64,000 nucleotides of DNA, from positions 749,001 through 813,000 of the forward strand of contig JAJNNQ010000005.1 in the NCBI GenBank assembly GCA_027886175.1. Direction: 5' to 3'. The stretch is from Phylloscopus collybita. Its lineage: Eukaryota; Chordata; Aves; Passeriformes; Phylloscopidae. Every line of letters begins with the position of its first letter. Position 1 is the stretch's first letter. The position numbers and the translations under genes were made by a program. Shown one piece after another: positions 12,501 through 24,531 of this stretch. Below the pieces are notes generated by a model. The model did no database searches. It was not told the DNA's origin and saw nothing but the letters and a program-made list of their open reading frames with translations.

Positions 12501-14649
12501 ACACTGTCTGTATAAATCTTCCAGCCTCAGATCATGATGTCTGCCTCAGAACAGCTAATAAAACAGCAGACAGAGTTCCCTGATATTGTTACCTCATTTA
12601 ATGGCTTGTTGTGGCCACTCCACACAGAAAAGTGCTGGCCTTAGACTGCAGTGTCTGTGGAAGTTTAGGAGTCTTCCACAGAAAACCCTTGAGTTGTGGG
12701 TTTACCTGGCTTTGCTAACTGCTTCCATAATAACAAAACAAATTAAAAATCCTCTCCACTCTATTTTCATTTAAACTCCTCTTGAGTTTGAAGCCATTTG
12801 AGCCATAAGAGATAAAATCCCCCTTCCTCTGCAGGGGGAGGAGATGTAGCTGTGTTCAAACTATAATTCTGCTTTTATACGTGCTGGATTGGTAATTTGG
12901 TTTAATTTCAGTCTGGTTATTCCTACGCTTTTAAGGAGCAGTGTGCAATTAATCGCTGTTTTGGCCTGGAACCAAAGCAGACAGGACAAGTCTGATGGAA
13001 GGAACAGGAGTTGTGGAGTTTTTTGCAAGGCATTTGGAGATAACGAGATCCTTTTGATTTCCCACGGCCACGAGGGTGAGGCCACAGTGTCAGCGATGGT
13101 AAGGGATGAAGGAAGTTGTGTTAATTACTCGAACTGTAAGAGAGAATTCTGTATAATTATCTGTGAGAGAAACCCCGACAGATAATTTCAAACTGCCACA
13201 AGTTCCACTCTGAACTGTTCTGTGTGACCTAAAAGGTTCAAAGCCTGCAAGATTTAAACCCTTTGCGTAGCCTGGCTCCACAGTGGCCAAACTGTTGGCT
13301 GCAACCAGGCAAACAGAAGAGGCTCTGGCTTTGAGTGTGTCTGTCCTTATCTGACAGCTTTATCTGGGTTTCTAATTGAATTTTAAAGATGCTGATTGCA
13401 GGCTGAGGCTAAAGCTCCAGTCCAGATGGAAAAGGAGCAGTGGGACTGAGCTTGTCTTAGAGCTCTTTTTGGCTTGGAGACCCATGATATTCTCCTTTCT
13501 GGAGCTGCTCAGGCCAAGAGCTTCAATCTGTCCCCGTTTGGTGCCTGGGGCTCAGCCCTCAGAGCTGTCCCCAGTGTTCCCCAGGCTGCAGAAACTGCTT
13601 TGTTTGGAGTTCACTGATGGCTTTCCAGCAGTGCAAGGCCTTGCCCAAGCTGTCTCCTCCCTCTCTCCCTGCTTTTGTTTCCAAGCCACTGAGCAGTTGG
13701 GTTTTTAGTTTCAAGCCCAGTTTGGCATGGAGCGAGGGAAATGCCAAAAGTTGGTGGGGTCTTTCTCCCTCCTTGTCTGAGAGGCTGGATTTGCTGGGGG
13801 CTGGAAGAGCTTCTCCTGGGTCTGCCAGAGGATCTCAACTGAAAGCACTTTAATTTGAGGAGAATCCCTTCTGTTCTCAAAGCGCTGTTTCCAGCCAATT
13901 CTTTCCTACCGCAGTGTGTGATTTTTGCAATATGAAGACACAGGATTGTCCTGTGGGTAAAGGCTTGGCCAGAGGCTGGAAGGAAAAGTGTTCCAAAAGG
14001 GTTTTTGCTTGACTTTGGATGTACCTTCAGGTTTTCCCTGTCACTTAACCTCCTGTCTGGGACATGGGAAAATGTTTCTCCTTGCCTTAGTGGGTTTCTT
14101 TAAGAATATGTACTTAGAAAGTCATGAGAAATGCAAATTGTGGGGCCATTCCTTGGCCAGGAACGCAGATGAGCACTCTGGAGCAGTCAGCAGAGATGAA
14201 GTGTTTCCTTCTGTGTACAATGGTCTCAATTTGCAGACTGACTACACAATCAGCTATGGGCTGGTTATCCTTTGTTTGCTAATTTGTCATGTTGTGTTGC
14301 ACACTATGAAATCAGTTTAAGATGTGATGGAATGGGATGCACTGAACTTCAGATCTGTTAACATAATATGGCAGCACGTTTGAATGCATTAGTTTCACTT
14401 CATGTAACCACAACTGAGTCTGACAATGGTGGAGCTGGTGGAGGCCAGGACAGGGCAATAACACAGATCCTGCTGTCAGTGGATTTTGCTTAAATGAACC
14501 TTGGCATCATCCATCATTGTTTTAAAAATAAATCTACATTTATCTTTCAGAGTGCTTGAGGTGAAAAATTGTAAAGTCCAAATTGAGTATCATTTTTCCC
14601 CCATTTTCTCTTTTGAAGCAACAAAGCCTGCTGGTTTGATTTAATTTAG
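9558..14649. other. Single-copy non-coding stretch
   Basis: No exon, RNA gene or long repeat is seen. It holds a T17 run at 11455-11471. Positions 11725-11960 form an even-composition block with 'ttgaatctgcc' and 'cagattaaatctgcatcaag' that looks constrained, but this is only an impression. The GC-rich part at 10700-11170 carries open frames up to 141 codons in several overlapping frames, the pattern expected from stop-poor GC-rich DNA. Confidence 0.5.
11455..11471. repeat. Homopolymer T17
   Basis: An uninterrupted run of 17 T. No retrocopy or target duplication could be recognised beside it. Confidence 0.9.
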
Positions 14650-14822
14650 ATTGCCCAGAGCAGCTGTGGCTGCCCCTGGATCCCTGGAAGTGTCCCAGGC
14701 CAGGCTGGACAGGGCTGGGAGCAGCCTGGGACAGTGAGAAGTGTCCCTGCCATGGCAGGGATGGCACTGGATGAGCTTCAGCATCACTTTCAACCCCAAA
14801 CATTCTATAATTCTCTAATTTA
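14650..14822 (+). mobile_element. CR1 LINE 3'-end fragment, sense orientation
   Basis: The plus strand runs 'gtcccaggccaggctggaca' and 'gtccctgccatggcaggga', then 'caaccccaaacattctataa' and 'ttctctaa'. This is the sense CR1 tail including a decayed copy of its terminal attctatg-type octamer. Because that end is intact, 14822 is probably the true 3' insertion boundary. The copy is about 170 bp and heavily 5'-truncated. Confidence 0.88.
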
Positions 14823-17800
14823 ATACACTTTCCTATCACTACTGGTGAAGCTTTGGGGCAGGAAGTAGTTCAGGATGATTTTGTTGCTTCCTATGGTGAT
14901 TTGTCTCTTTATTTCTGTTGTCTGTGCTTTGTTTGATGTTCTAAATGTGTGTTCAAATAGATATCTGCTACAAGGGGAATAAACATTGCCCTGAATAAAC
15001 CTCTATCAGTGTTTAGACAGGTGTGCAGCAGTGTTTAAATCAGGCTGGATAAATGCACCCACAATATTGGGGAGCCTGCAGAAAATCCTCTCCTGTTATG
15101 CCTGGGGAGAGAAGATCAGGGGAAGGGATGAAGGGTTTGTTCTGCAGGGCTCGCTGGCTGAGGCTGTCCCTGCAGAAGGCTCTGCTGGCCTGGCTGGGAC
15201 AGGGACCCTCCCCACCCCTGGCTGGGACAGGGACCCCCCTGCTGCAGCTCTGGGGCTGCTCCTGCTCCCAAACAGCCCCAAGGGAGGACACGGCTCTGAA
15301 TGCCCCCAGCCCCTGCAGGGAAGGCTGGTGACACAAACAGCTCTGGCTTTCAGCTTCTATTTGCTTCCTTCCCTTTTGCCCAGCTGAGATGTTATTAACT
15401 CTGTCAGCTCTCTGGAGATTAATTGGAACCGTAAACACTGACATTACCTTTGAGTTTAAAAAGTGAGGTTATTTGGACCTTCAGGAGGAGAGGGGAGCTG
15501 TTCGAATGTTGCTTAGCATGGTGACAAAAACTTTTGGATCTTTGCAGATGGAAAAAAATTGTTTGAGTGAACAGAAGATGTTTGTCTTTTTCCTTCTGGT
15601 TGTGTCACTGAGATGCTGGATTTGGTTTTAAGTTCTGTGATCTTGTAGCAGGGAAGATCCTGGAGTCGGTTTGGGGTTTGAAATGCTGAGTGGTTGTAAG
15701 CTCATCTGCAATCATCTGGGTGAGAATTACCTGAGATTATTTGTACAGGGCTGTGATTTTCTGTGCCCGATCCTGGGCAAGGAGAGGTGTGAGGTCTCTG
15801 TGCCCACACTCGTGTGCCAGCAGCAGCTCAGGGCCACAACCCTCACCAAGCCCCCAGCAAACCTCACTGCTGGAATGTTGCTCTTGCTCTCCTCCTTTCC
15901 AATGGATCCTGGAATGAGTTGCTACAAAACAAGCACGTGCTTAGTTTTCAGGAAGCTTTTCTACCCCTGAGTTTCTTTGTGTGTGTAGCTCAGTTCAGCT
16001 TGTCTTTGCAAATGGGGGAATTTTTCTTCTAAAGGGCTTTGCATGTTTATGGATCTGCAGAAAGATTTAAGTATGTCAGAGTAGGAGTAATCGAATGGAA
16101 ACACAAATGGAAGCTGAGGCTGGAGGCAAATTGTGAGAACTTGGACCTGTTGCAGACTTTCAGTGGCTAATTATTGAACTGTTTATTTCATTAGAACAAA
16201 ACCAATGGTGTTTGAATAATTAAGAATTTGCTATGTTGGTGGCACACTTTGTCTCTCATCGATCTGTTTACTTTAAATTGCCTAGGTGCAATTTGGGGGT
16301 GTCAGACCTGTATTGTGAGATGGGGTTTGTCCTTTCTCTTCCTTCCTGGGGTCTGTTAATGCCCACTGCCACATTTCCCGTTCCTTAAATCACTGGGGAG
16401 GCTTCTCCAGCTGACAGCAGTGGGATGTGGGATCCTCTGTGGGAGCAGAGCCAGGCTGCAGGGATGTCCCTCATGAAGATGCTCAACCTCTCTGACTCCT
16501 CAGATCAGAGCGTGCTGCTCCCCTGTTTGGCCTCATCCTGAGCTCTTCCCAGGCTCTGCCTCTCTGCACAGAAGTTGTTATTGCCCCAGGAGTGAGGAAT
16601 ATCTCCTGAGCACAGGGTGGGGATCCTGACTGGCAGGAGAAAGAGGCAGACGAGTCAGGGAGCACTGGGGGTGTGTGCAGCCTCCATTCCCCAGGACTTT
16701 GCTCTGCTGATCGGCAGTGAAACACTTTTCCTCACAGAGCCTGCCCAGCCTTTAACGTCCCTGAGAGCTGAACAAACTCGTCCTTTATGTTTTAATATAA
16801 AAGAATGTCATATAAAACCAGGGAGAATATTTAATAAGAATATAAAGGTGTACAGTAATAGAGGATTTATGCACTTTTATTGGGTTTCCTGGTGTTAACA
16901 ATAATAGCCATCGTTTTCTTCAGTGCTTTTTCTTGTAGTGGGGAGAAATTGTAACGCTGAATCCTGATTCAGGGTGGATTCCTTACAGCAAGCTGGGAAT
17001 TCCAGCCCTTGCCATGGGAAGATGTACCCCTCTGTAAACACCCCTGGAACCTTCATTCCCTCTCCTGAAGGATGGGTGCTGTCCTTGCCCATGGGTGCCC
17101 AGGGCTGTGCTCCGTGCTCCATCCCCAGCACTGCATCCTCACACTGAGCTGACCTTTTCCTGGGATGGGAAGGGCAGGAGGAGTTTGTTTTGTCAGATCA
17201 GAAGGAAGCTGCTGGGAGGATGAGATCCTGTGAAGTCAAACACACGGAGCTACGTGCAGGATAAATTGGGAAGTGACTTTGTCTCTTGTTTTCACAGCAA
17301 ATGGAAATTGTGAGGTGAGGAGAAGGAAATACAGAAGCTGTACCCAAACACTGTGGAACTATATTGTGAAACAGAGATTTGTTTGTAGTTGAAAGGAACA
17401 GTTTGAAAATCCCTGTCTTTCAACACAAGTTGCTTGGGAGAAGTGAGGGAAGAACAAAGCTAAACAATTATAAATGGTAACCTTTAAAAATAGAGACATC
17501 TTTCCTAACAAGCAGCTTCTCTTCATTATCAGACACTCGTTAACTGAAATATTTATTTGGGATTATGGGATGTTTAAAAATGCAGCAGCTGCTCCATTTG
17601 CCTTTTCCCTTTCTGAAGATGTGATTTATTCAATGTTAATGCCTGGTGCCTGTTCAGCAGGAGGAGAAGGCAGCGCAGGGAGGGTGGAGCTGCTCTCCTC
17701 TGGGGGAGCAGGAGAGGTGTGAGCTGTGCTGGCAGTGTGGCCCGTGTGGGGACAGACCCTGCAGGTCCCTGCCCCTCTGCAGGGGCTCTGGGGATAACTG

Positions 17801-19182
17801 TGGACAAAACCCCAGAGGAACTCACCTCTGGGATCAGCTCATTCCAGGTCCCTCCCTGCCCTGCTCCTCCCCTGTGTGCTGAGGCCAATTCATCCCCAAT
17901 ACTCCGTGGTTGCCAGAAAACTGGGATTTCTGCCATAGAAACCACCAGAATGTGCAGAAAATAGATGTAATTAAGGGAAGTGGCAAATAGTGTCTCCATT
18001 CTCAGGTGCTGTAGTTCCGTTTCCATCAGTGAGGCAGAGCTTAGCTGGAATGATTTTATAATTGTAAATAGGGGTGGGAACCTGGATTTTTTTCCATATG
18101 GTGAGATGCCTTTTGATCAGGAAGGCAAAAGCGCACTGAAAAGCACTTCAATTTTTGGAGTCTTGATAAAAGACAGACTACCTGAAGCTTTTGAAAGATC
18201 CCCTTGAATATTAATAACAAATAATAAAAAGGCAACATGCAATTAATTTCAAAGTACTTCAAGAACTTTATGAAGTCCAGCTGATTTTATCTTCCATTGA
18301 CAAGGAGGTGACAATAACTCCTAAAACTACAGGCCCTGGAAGCTCATAGAGATGAGATGTACTGAATAGGAAAAGGAAAAATTAATGATATATGTCCTTA
18401 GATGAAGCAGAAAGTGCCTGGCAAAGTGATTGATAAAGTTTGTGTATAATTCCCAGAGAAGCTCTCCCCTTGTTTTGCATACTCTGCATGGAGAGAAGCT
18501 TCTCCAGCCCAGGGCATCCCTGCTGGGCTGTCTCTGCTGCCCCATTTACAGCCTGGAGCTGGCAAACACCAGTGTCCCCTCCGTGTCCCCCAGCCTACCC
18601 ACCTCGGGGTCACTGCTGGGCCGGCACCTGATTTCTCTTGTCTGCACTGAGCCTCCCCTGGGCCCCATCCGTAACATCCCAGCACATCAAACCAGTCTCT
18701 GGCTGCCTTGGGGACCTCTTTGTGTCTCCTGCATGCAGAATAACATACCCTGTTTGTCAGAGGCCGGCTTAGAAAAGGGGGAATTTATTACCTCTACAAA
18801 AGGAATTTATAGTTCGGTTCATGTGTGTGACAATACCGAGGAGGAAAAGGAACAGGATGATCTAAGATATGGGAGAGGGAAGAGCCAGTGATATTTCTTA
18901 CACACTGAGTAGCTCTGGAGCTTTCATCTGAAACTAACGTGTGGTTTTTTTGCCCAAGCCAGCTCAAGTGTTACACCAGGGATGTGTGTGTCTGACAGAG
19001 CAGTCTGTTCCGTGCCCCTGGGCACTGCCCTCTGCTTCTGGTGCTGCTGGGCATCGCTGCTCCAAGTCCCACCATGCACGGGGTCACTGCAAGAAATGCC
19101 TGTGTGCTTCAAAGCTCTGAATCGGGGCGCGTTTGAGGGATCTGGAGCCCGCTTTGGCCGTGGCAGGGCCGTGACCTGGGCC
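14823..19182. other. Single-copy non-coding stretch
   Basis: No gene is recognised. A two-copy, 28-bp-spaced duplication of 'tggctgggacaggga' lies at 15191-15235. AT-rich sequence at 18040-18440 holds several TAAT-type motifs (for example 'gcaattaatttc', 'aaattaatgat'). CpGs begin to rise after 19120, just before the first minisatellite. Confidence 0.5.
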
Positions 19183-19765
19183 CCCGCCCCTCACGGGGCT
19201 CCATCGCCTCACGGGGCCCAGCCGCTGCCTCACTGGCTCCATGGCCTCTAGGGGCTCCATGGCCTCACGGGAGCCCCGCCGCCTCACGAGCTCCATCGCC
19301 TGACGGGAGCCCTGCCGCCTCACAGGGCCCCGCCGCCTCACGGGCTCCATCGCCTCACGGGCTCCATCGCCTCACAGGGCCCCGCCGCCTCACGGGGCCC
19401 AGCTGCCTCACGGGCTCCATCGCCTCACGGGGCTCCATCGCCTCACGGGAGCCCCGCCGCCTCACGGGGCTCCATCACCTCACGGGGCCCCGCCGCCTCA
19501 TGGGAGCCCCGCCGCCTCACGGGGCTCCATCGCCTCACGGGAGCCCCACCACCTCATGGGCTCTATCGCCTCACGAGGCTCCATCGCCTCACGGGCTCCA
19601 TCGCCTCACGGGAGCCCTGCCGCCACCTCATGGGGCTCCATCGCCTCACGGGCTCCATCGCCCCACGGGGCCCCGCCGCCACCTCACGGGGCTCCATTGC
19701 CTCATGGGGCTCCATTGCCTCACGGGGCTCCATTGCCTCACGGGGTCCCGCCGCCCCACAGGGGC
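19183..19765. repeat. CpG-rich minisatellite (about 17-bp units, about 34 copies)
   Basis: The block is built from two related units, one reading 'ctccatcgcctcacggg' and one 'ccccgccgcctcacggg', with a/g length variants between them. Nearly every unit keeps the CpG in 'cctcacgg', and the second type adds ccgccg. Decay such as tcatggg (CpG to TpG) is present but in the minority. The unit has no stop codon in most frames, so overlapping open frames up to about 200 codons cross it on both strands; these are artefacts. Confidence 0.95.
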
Positions 19766-20065
19766 TCTTCTGCTGGCACCAAGGGAGTCCCAGCGAGCCC
19801 GAGCCCCTGCAGGAGGGAGAGCACACCAGCTCAGCCGGGCAGCACAGGGCAGTTCGCCATCTCTTCCATGGCCGGGTGGCAATCGGGGTTTTCCAGCAGA
19901 AGCGCTCTCCCCGTGCTCCCAGAGCCCAGCCCTGCTCTGGGGCTGGAACTGGGATTGTGTCCGGCAGCTGTGCTGTCTCTGCTGGAAACCTCCTGTGACC
20001 CTGTGGAGAGCAGCTGCTGTTCCTACAGAAAGGAAGTTCATCAGAACTGATTTAGGGGACATTTT
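19766..20065. other. Spacer between minisatellite and CR1
   Basis: GC-rich unique DNA. Open frames entering from the minisatellite continue through it without any recognised domain. No other feature is seen. Confidence 0.5.
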
Positions 20066-20245
20066 CATGGAAGCACAGGATGGCTTGGGTTGGAAGGGCC
20101 TTTAAAGCTCGTTTTGTTCCAACCCCCCTCAGGGACAGGGACACATTCCACTCTCCCAGGCTGCTCCAAGCCCTGTCCAGCCTGGCTCGGGACACTTCCA
20201 GGGATGGGGCAGCCACAGCTGCTGTGGGAAAACTTTTTGAGGAGT
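20066..20245 (-). mobile_element. CR1 LINE 3'-end fragment
   Basis: The plus strand reads 'caggatggcttgggttggaa' then 'gggcctttaaagctcg', followed by 'ccaacccccctcagggacag' and 'cacttccagggatggggca'. This is a clear reverse-complement CR1 tail of about 180 bp and one of the best-preserved copies in the window. It is 5'-truncated. Confidence 0.92.
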
Positions 20246-22743
20246 TTTGCAGTAGGTGGCTGGATAAATCAGAGAATGCTGGTGAAAGTTTGATTATCAA
20301 TCTCCATTTTAAGGTGCACTGATGGTGCATACTGTACATATGTACATATTGCTGTGTACAGAATTAAGTGTTATGCTGAAGAGCATAGCAGGGGATAACT
20401 TGCTTTGGGCCTGTTATCTGCAATATTAAATAGAATTCAGCAAGGATTTTATGAAGTGCTATTACACTTCTATTAAGACAGAAGAGATAATCTGGAGAAA
20501 GGGGAAAAAGAAGGGTTTAGAGAAAAACAAACAGGCCATACAAAAAACCCAAGGTGGCTGCTCAGTTTGTATTAACAAAGCTTCAGAAAATCGACCACCA
20601 GGAATTTATAAACTGTCAAATGTTTGCAGGGGCTTTAGTAGCAGAAAGCTCTGTGTTTAAAGGAAACACAGTTATTGCCACCAGCAGGTTCGTGCACTTG
20701 TCTCCCTGTTGCTTCCTGAAAATACAGAAATGAAATGTCAGAGAAGTTTAGGTGGTGTTGGAAGAGCTGCAGAAGTGAAAGATGAACCTCTATGAAGAGC
20801 ATGAGGAAGAGGACTAGAAATGCTGTCATGACCTGGGTGCTGGCCACAGGGAGATGTGTAGGCACAAAATAAAATACCTGGTGTGTGCCCAGGGCAGGGG
20901 GGACCCAGCTCTGCTCCCCAGTGGGTCAGAGCTGCTCTGCTGAGGGACACGGTGTGAGACTTGCAGGGGTGCACTGCCCAGGAGTGTGTCTGACTCTCAT
21001 CCCTCCCTGATTCACAGGCAGAAATGCCCTCATTTGACCCAAATTCACACCAGCACTGCAGCTGTACCTAGCCAGACAGGAGCTGGGCTCCCTGGTCCCT
21101 TTCCTGGAGGATTCAGTGTCCTGGGGAGAGGCTGGGTAGGAGGAAGGTGCCTGCACAAGTGCTTCAGTCTGGCTCGTGAGAAACCTGAGATGTCAGGGCT
21201 CCTGACAAGCTATACATTCCCAGCTCTCACATAAGCTGAGCATGAATATTAACCTGTCAAAAACCACCTAAGAAAGAAATTGACCTCATTTGCAGATAGC
21301 TAAGAGGAAATTTCTTCTCAGACTCACAATGTTATGAACATTTTTTCCTCATAGAAGCCATCAAGTGTGACACAAACTTTATAGATACAGGAAAAAATCA
21401 CTTGTTGTCATTTTCCTCACGTAATTCTTCCATTTTCACTACATCAAAATGCGAGTGACACAGACAAACCCTGCCTGCCTCCCTTCGTGCTTGGATTTGG
21501 GGTCCAAATCAGAGCTGCTGTGGTTGGCATTGTCCAGGTGGGCCCTCGATCCCCCACAGGTACACCCACAGGTGGCACTGAGCCCAGGCTGGCTGAGGTT
21601 TATATCCCAGCTGCCCAAGCCTAGGAGCAGCTGGGAGAGCACAACTGCTGTGTGTGCCACAAAGTGACCTGGCACTGGTGGGAGGGTGAGGGTGCCCTGG
21701 CTGTCCCTGTGTGTCAGAGGTGACACCCCTGCCTTTCCATGGGGCATGGGCACGTCATTCTCTGCTGCTGGAGTGGCAGGGGCTCTGTGAGGACAGCAGG
21801 CAAGGCTGGGATGGGTCACTGAGGTTAAATGTTTTCCCATCTGAAGAGATTCTTCCTGCAGCCCAGGAATTTCGGGATCTCTGGATGCTGCTGCTGCCAG
21901 TGTGCCATAAACGAGCCCCGGTAGGTTGATGCCGGTGGGATCTGTTGCTAAGGTGACACAAACAGGCTTTTGCTTCAGCTGCTGGAGAGGACAGTTTAGC
22001 AGGGGGTGCTCAAATGAAGCTGAATTCAAACCTTTTTGCATTCTTTCATCCTGAAGTAAAAACAATTTTGTTTCATGGAGGTTTGGTTTTGGACCCCCTG
22101 AGCTGGGGTTGTTTCTTGTCCAAATAAAAGCATCACTCCGTGCATCTGCAAAAATGTCTCTGTGCTTGAGAGAGAAAAATAAGTCTTACACAGTGTATTT
22201 CCCTTGTAATCTGTGTTTTAGTGCTTAATGTGTTGTTGCACATGAAAGCACTGAGGTGAAAGGTTTCTAATGGCTGAGTTTATCATAGATCAGAAGAGCA
22301 AAGCTTTGATGATCCCTCTGTGCTGTGTTACTGCTCAGCTCTGCCCTGTTTGCCCATTTGAGCTGGAAATGAGTGTTCTTTTTGCTCTTGAATGAATAAA
22401 TAACTACAAAGGTTTGCCAGCAGATCTGCTTTGTTTGTGCCGTTGCACTTGACACTCGCTCACAAGTCGCCTCTGTTTATTTCTGCCTCTGTTAGTGCCA
22501 GGCAGAACTGCAGCAGAAGGGAGCATCCTCCACCGAAGGGGCAGGTCTGAGCACTGGGAGCCTTCTTCTCCAGCTGTTTCAGCAGTGCTGGGCTCATCTG
22601 TCCTTGCAAGCCTTGCTTCCCTTTTGGGTGTTCCAGAGGCAGCAGTTATTGTGTTTCATATCCATGCCTGGCAAGGAACCCGGGTTTTTTAGGGGCTGCA
22701 AGGCTCTGGCCACGCTCTGCCCATTCTGCAGGGCATGTACAGT
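20246..22743. other. Single-copy non-coding stretch
   Basis: No exon or RNA gene is supported. Short open frames (the longest about 208 codons on the minus strand over 21439-22065) lack recognisable domains and splice sites. The sequence becomes GC-rich approaching the large minisatellite. Confidence 0.5.
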
Positions 22744-24531
22744 GAGCCCCTGGGTGCTGCAGGCTGGAAACCCTGGGTGCGGCAGGCTGGGAGCCCTGGG
22801 TGCTGCAGGCTGGGAGCTCTGGGTGCTGCAGGCTGGAAACCCTGGGTGCTGCAGGCTGGGAGCCCTGGGGTGCTGCAGGCTGGGAGCCCTGGGATGCTGC
22901 AGGCTGGGAGCTCTGGGTGCTGCAGGCTGGAAACCCTGGGTGCGGCAGGCTGGGAGCCCTGGGTGCTGCAGGCTGGGAGCCCTGGGATGCTGCAGGCTGG
23001 GAGCCCCGGGGTGCTGCAGGCTGGAAACCCTGGGTGCTGCAGGCTGGAAACCCAGGGTGCTGCAGGCTGGGAGCCCTGGGTGCTGCAGGCTGGGAGCCCT
23101 GGGATGCTGCAGGCTGGGAGCCCCGGGGTGCTGCAGGCTGGAAACCCTGGGTGCTGCAGGCTGGGAGCCCTGGGTGCTGCAGGCTGGAAACCCTGGGTGC
23201 TGCAGGCTGGAAACCCTGGGTGCTGCAGGCTGGGAGCCCCGGGGTGCTGCAGGCTGGAAACCCTGGGTGCTGCAGGCTGGGAGCCCTGGGTGCTGCAGGC
23301 TGGAAACCCTGGGTGCTGCAGGCTGGAAACCCTGGGTGCTGCAGGCTGGGAGCCCTGGGTGCTGCAGGCTGGGAGCCCTGGGTGCTGCAGGCTGGGAGCC
23401 CTGGGTGCTGCAGGCTGGGAGCCCCGGGGTGCTGCAGGCTGGAAACCCTGGGTGCTGCAGGCTGGGAGCTCTGGGTGCTGCAGGCTGGAAACCCTGGGTG
23501 CTGCAGGCTGGAAACCCTGGGTGCTGCAGGCTGGGAGCCCTGGGTGCTGCAGGCTGGGAGCCCCTGGGTGCTGCAGGCTGGGAGCCCTGGGATGCTGCAG
23601 GCTGGGAGCCCCGGGGTGCTGCAGGCTGGAAACCCTGGGTGCTGCAGGCTGGAAACCCAGGGTGCTGCAGGCTGGAAACCCTGGGTGCTGCAGGCTGGGA
23701 GCCCCGGGGTGCTGCAGGCTGGGAGCCCTGGGTGCTGCAGGCTGGGAGCCCTGGGTGCTGCAGGCTGGAAGCCCTGGGTGCTGCAGGCTGGGAGCCCTGG
23801 GTGCTGCAGGCTGGAAGCCCTGGGTGCTGCAGGCTGGGAGCCCTGGGTGCTGCAGGCTGGGAGCCCCGGGGTGCTGCAGGCTGGAAACCCTGGGTGCTGC
23901 AGGCTGGGAGCCCCTGGGTGCTGCAGGCTGGGAGCCCTGGGTGCTGCAGGCTGGGAGCCCCGGGGTGCTGCAGGCTGGAAACCCTGGGTGCTGCAGGCTG
24001 GAAACCCTGGGTGCTGCAGGCTGGGAGCCCTGGGTGCTGCAGGCTGGAAACCCTGGGTGCTGCAGGCTGGGAGCCCCGGGGTGCTGCAGGCTGGGAGCCC
24101 CTGGGTGCTGCAGGCTGGGAGCCCTGGGTGCTGCAGGCTGGGAGCCCTGGGTGCTGCAGGCTGGAAACCCTGGGTGCTGCAGGCTGGAAACCCTGGGTGC
24201 TGCAGGCTGGGAGCCCTGGGTGCTGCAGGCTGGAAACCCTGGGTGCTGCAGGCTGGGAGCCCCTGGGTGCTGCAGGCTGGAAACCCTGGGTGCTGCAGGC
24301 TGGGAGCCCCGGGGTGCTGCAGGCTGGGAGCCCCGGGGTGCTGCAGGCTGGGAGCCCTGGGTGCTGCAGGCTGGAAACCCTGGGTGCTGCAGGCTGGGAG
24401 CCCCGGGGTGCTGCAGGCTGGAAACCCTGGGTGCTGCAGGCTGGGAGCCCCGGGGTGCTGCAGGCTGGAAACCCTGGGTGCTGCAGGCTGGCAGCCCTGG
24501 GTGCTGCAGGCTGGGAGCCCCGGGGTGCTGC
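22744..24531. repeat. Large 23-bp minisatellite, about 77 copies
   Basis: The unit is 'tgctgcaggctgg' followed by a variable 'gagccctggg', 'aaaccctggg', 'gagccccgggg' or 'gagccctgggatg' part. Units are 23 or 24 bp. Each holds a CTGCAG palindrome and a ccctggg near-palindrome. Because 23 is not a multiple of three and the unit lacks stops, frames of more than 600 codons are open on both strands. An uncommon variant with 'aaacccaggg' occurs at 23048 and 23653 in the same unit order, 605 bp apart, indicating a block duplication inside the array. Confidence 0.98.

Noticed and set aside
13228..13260. tRNA-like ggttcaaagcc
   Set aside because: No matching acceptor stem, anticodon arm or A box in the right position.
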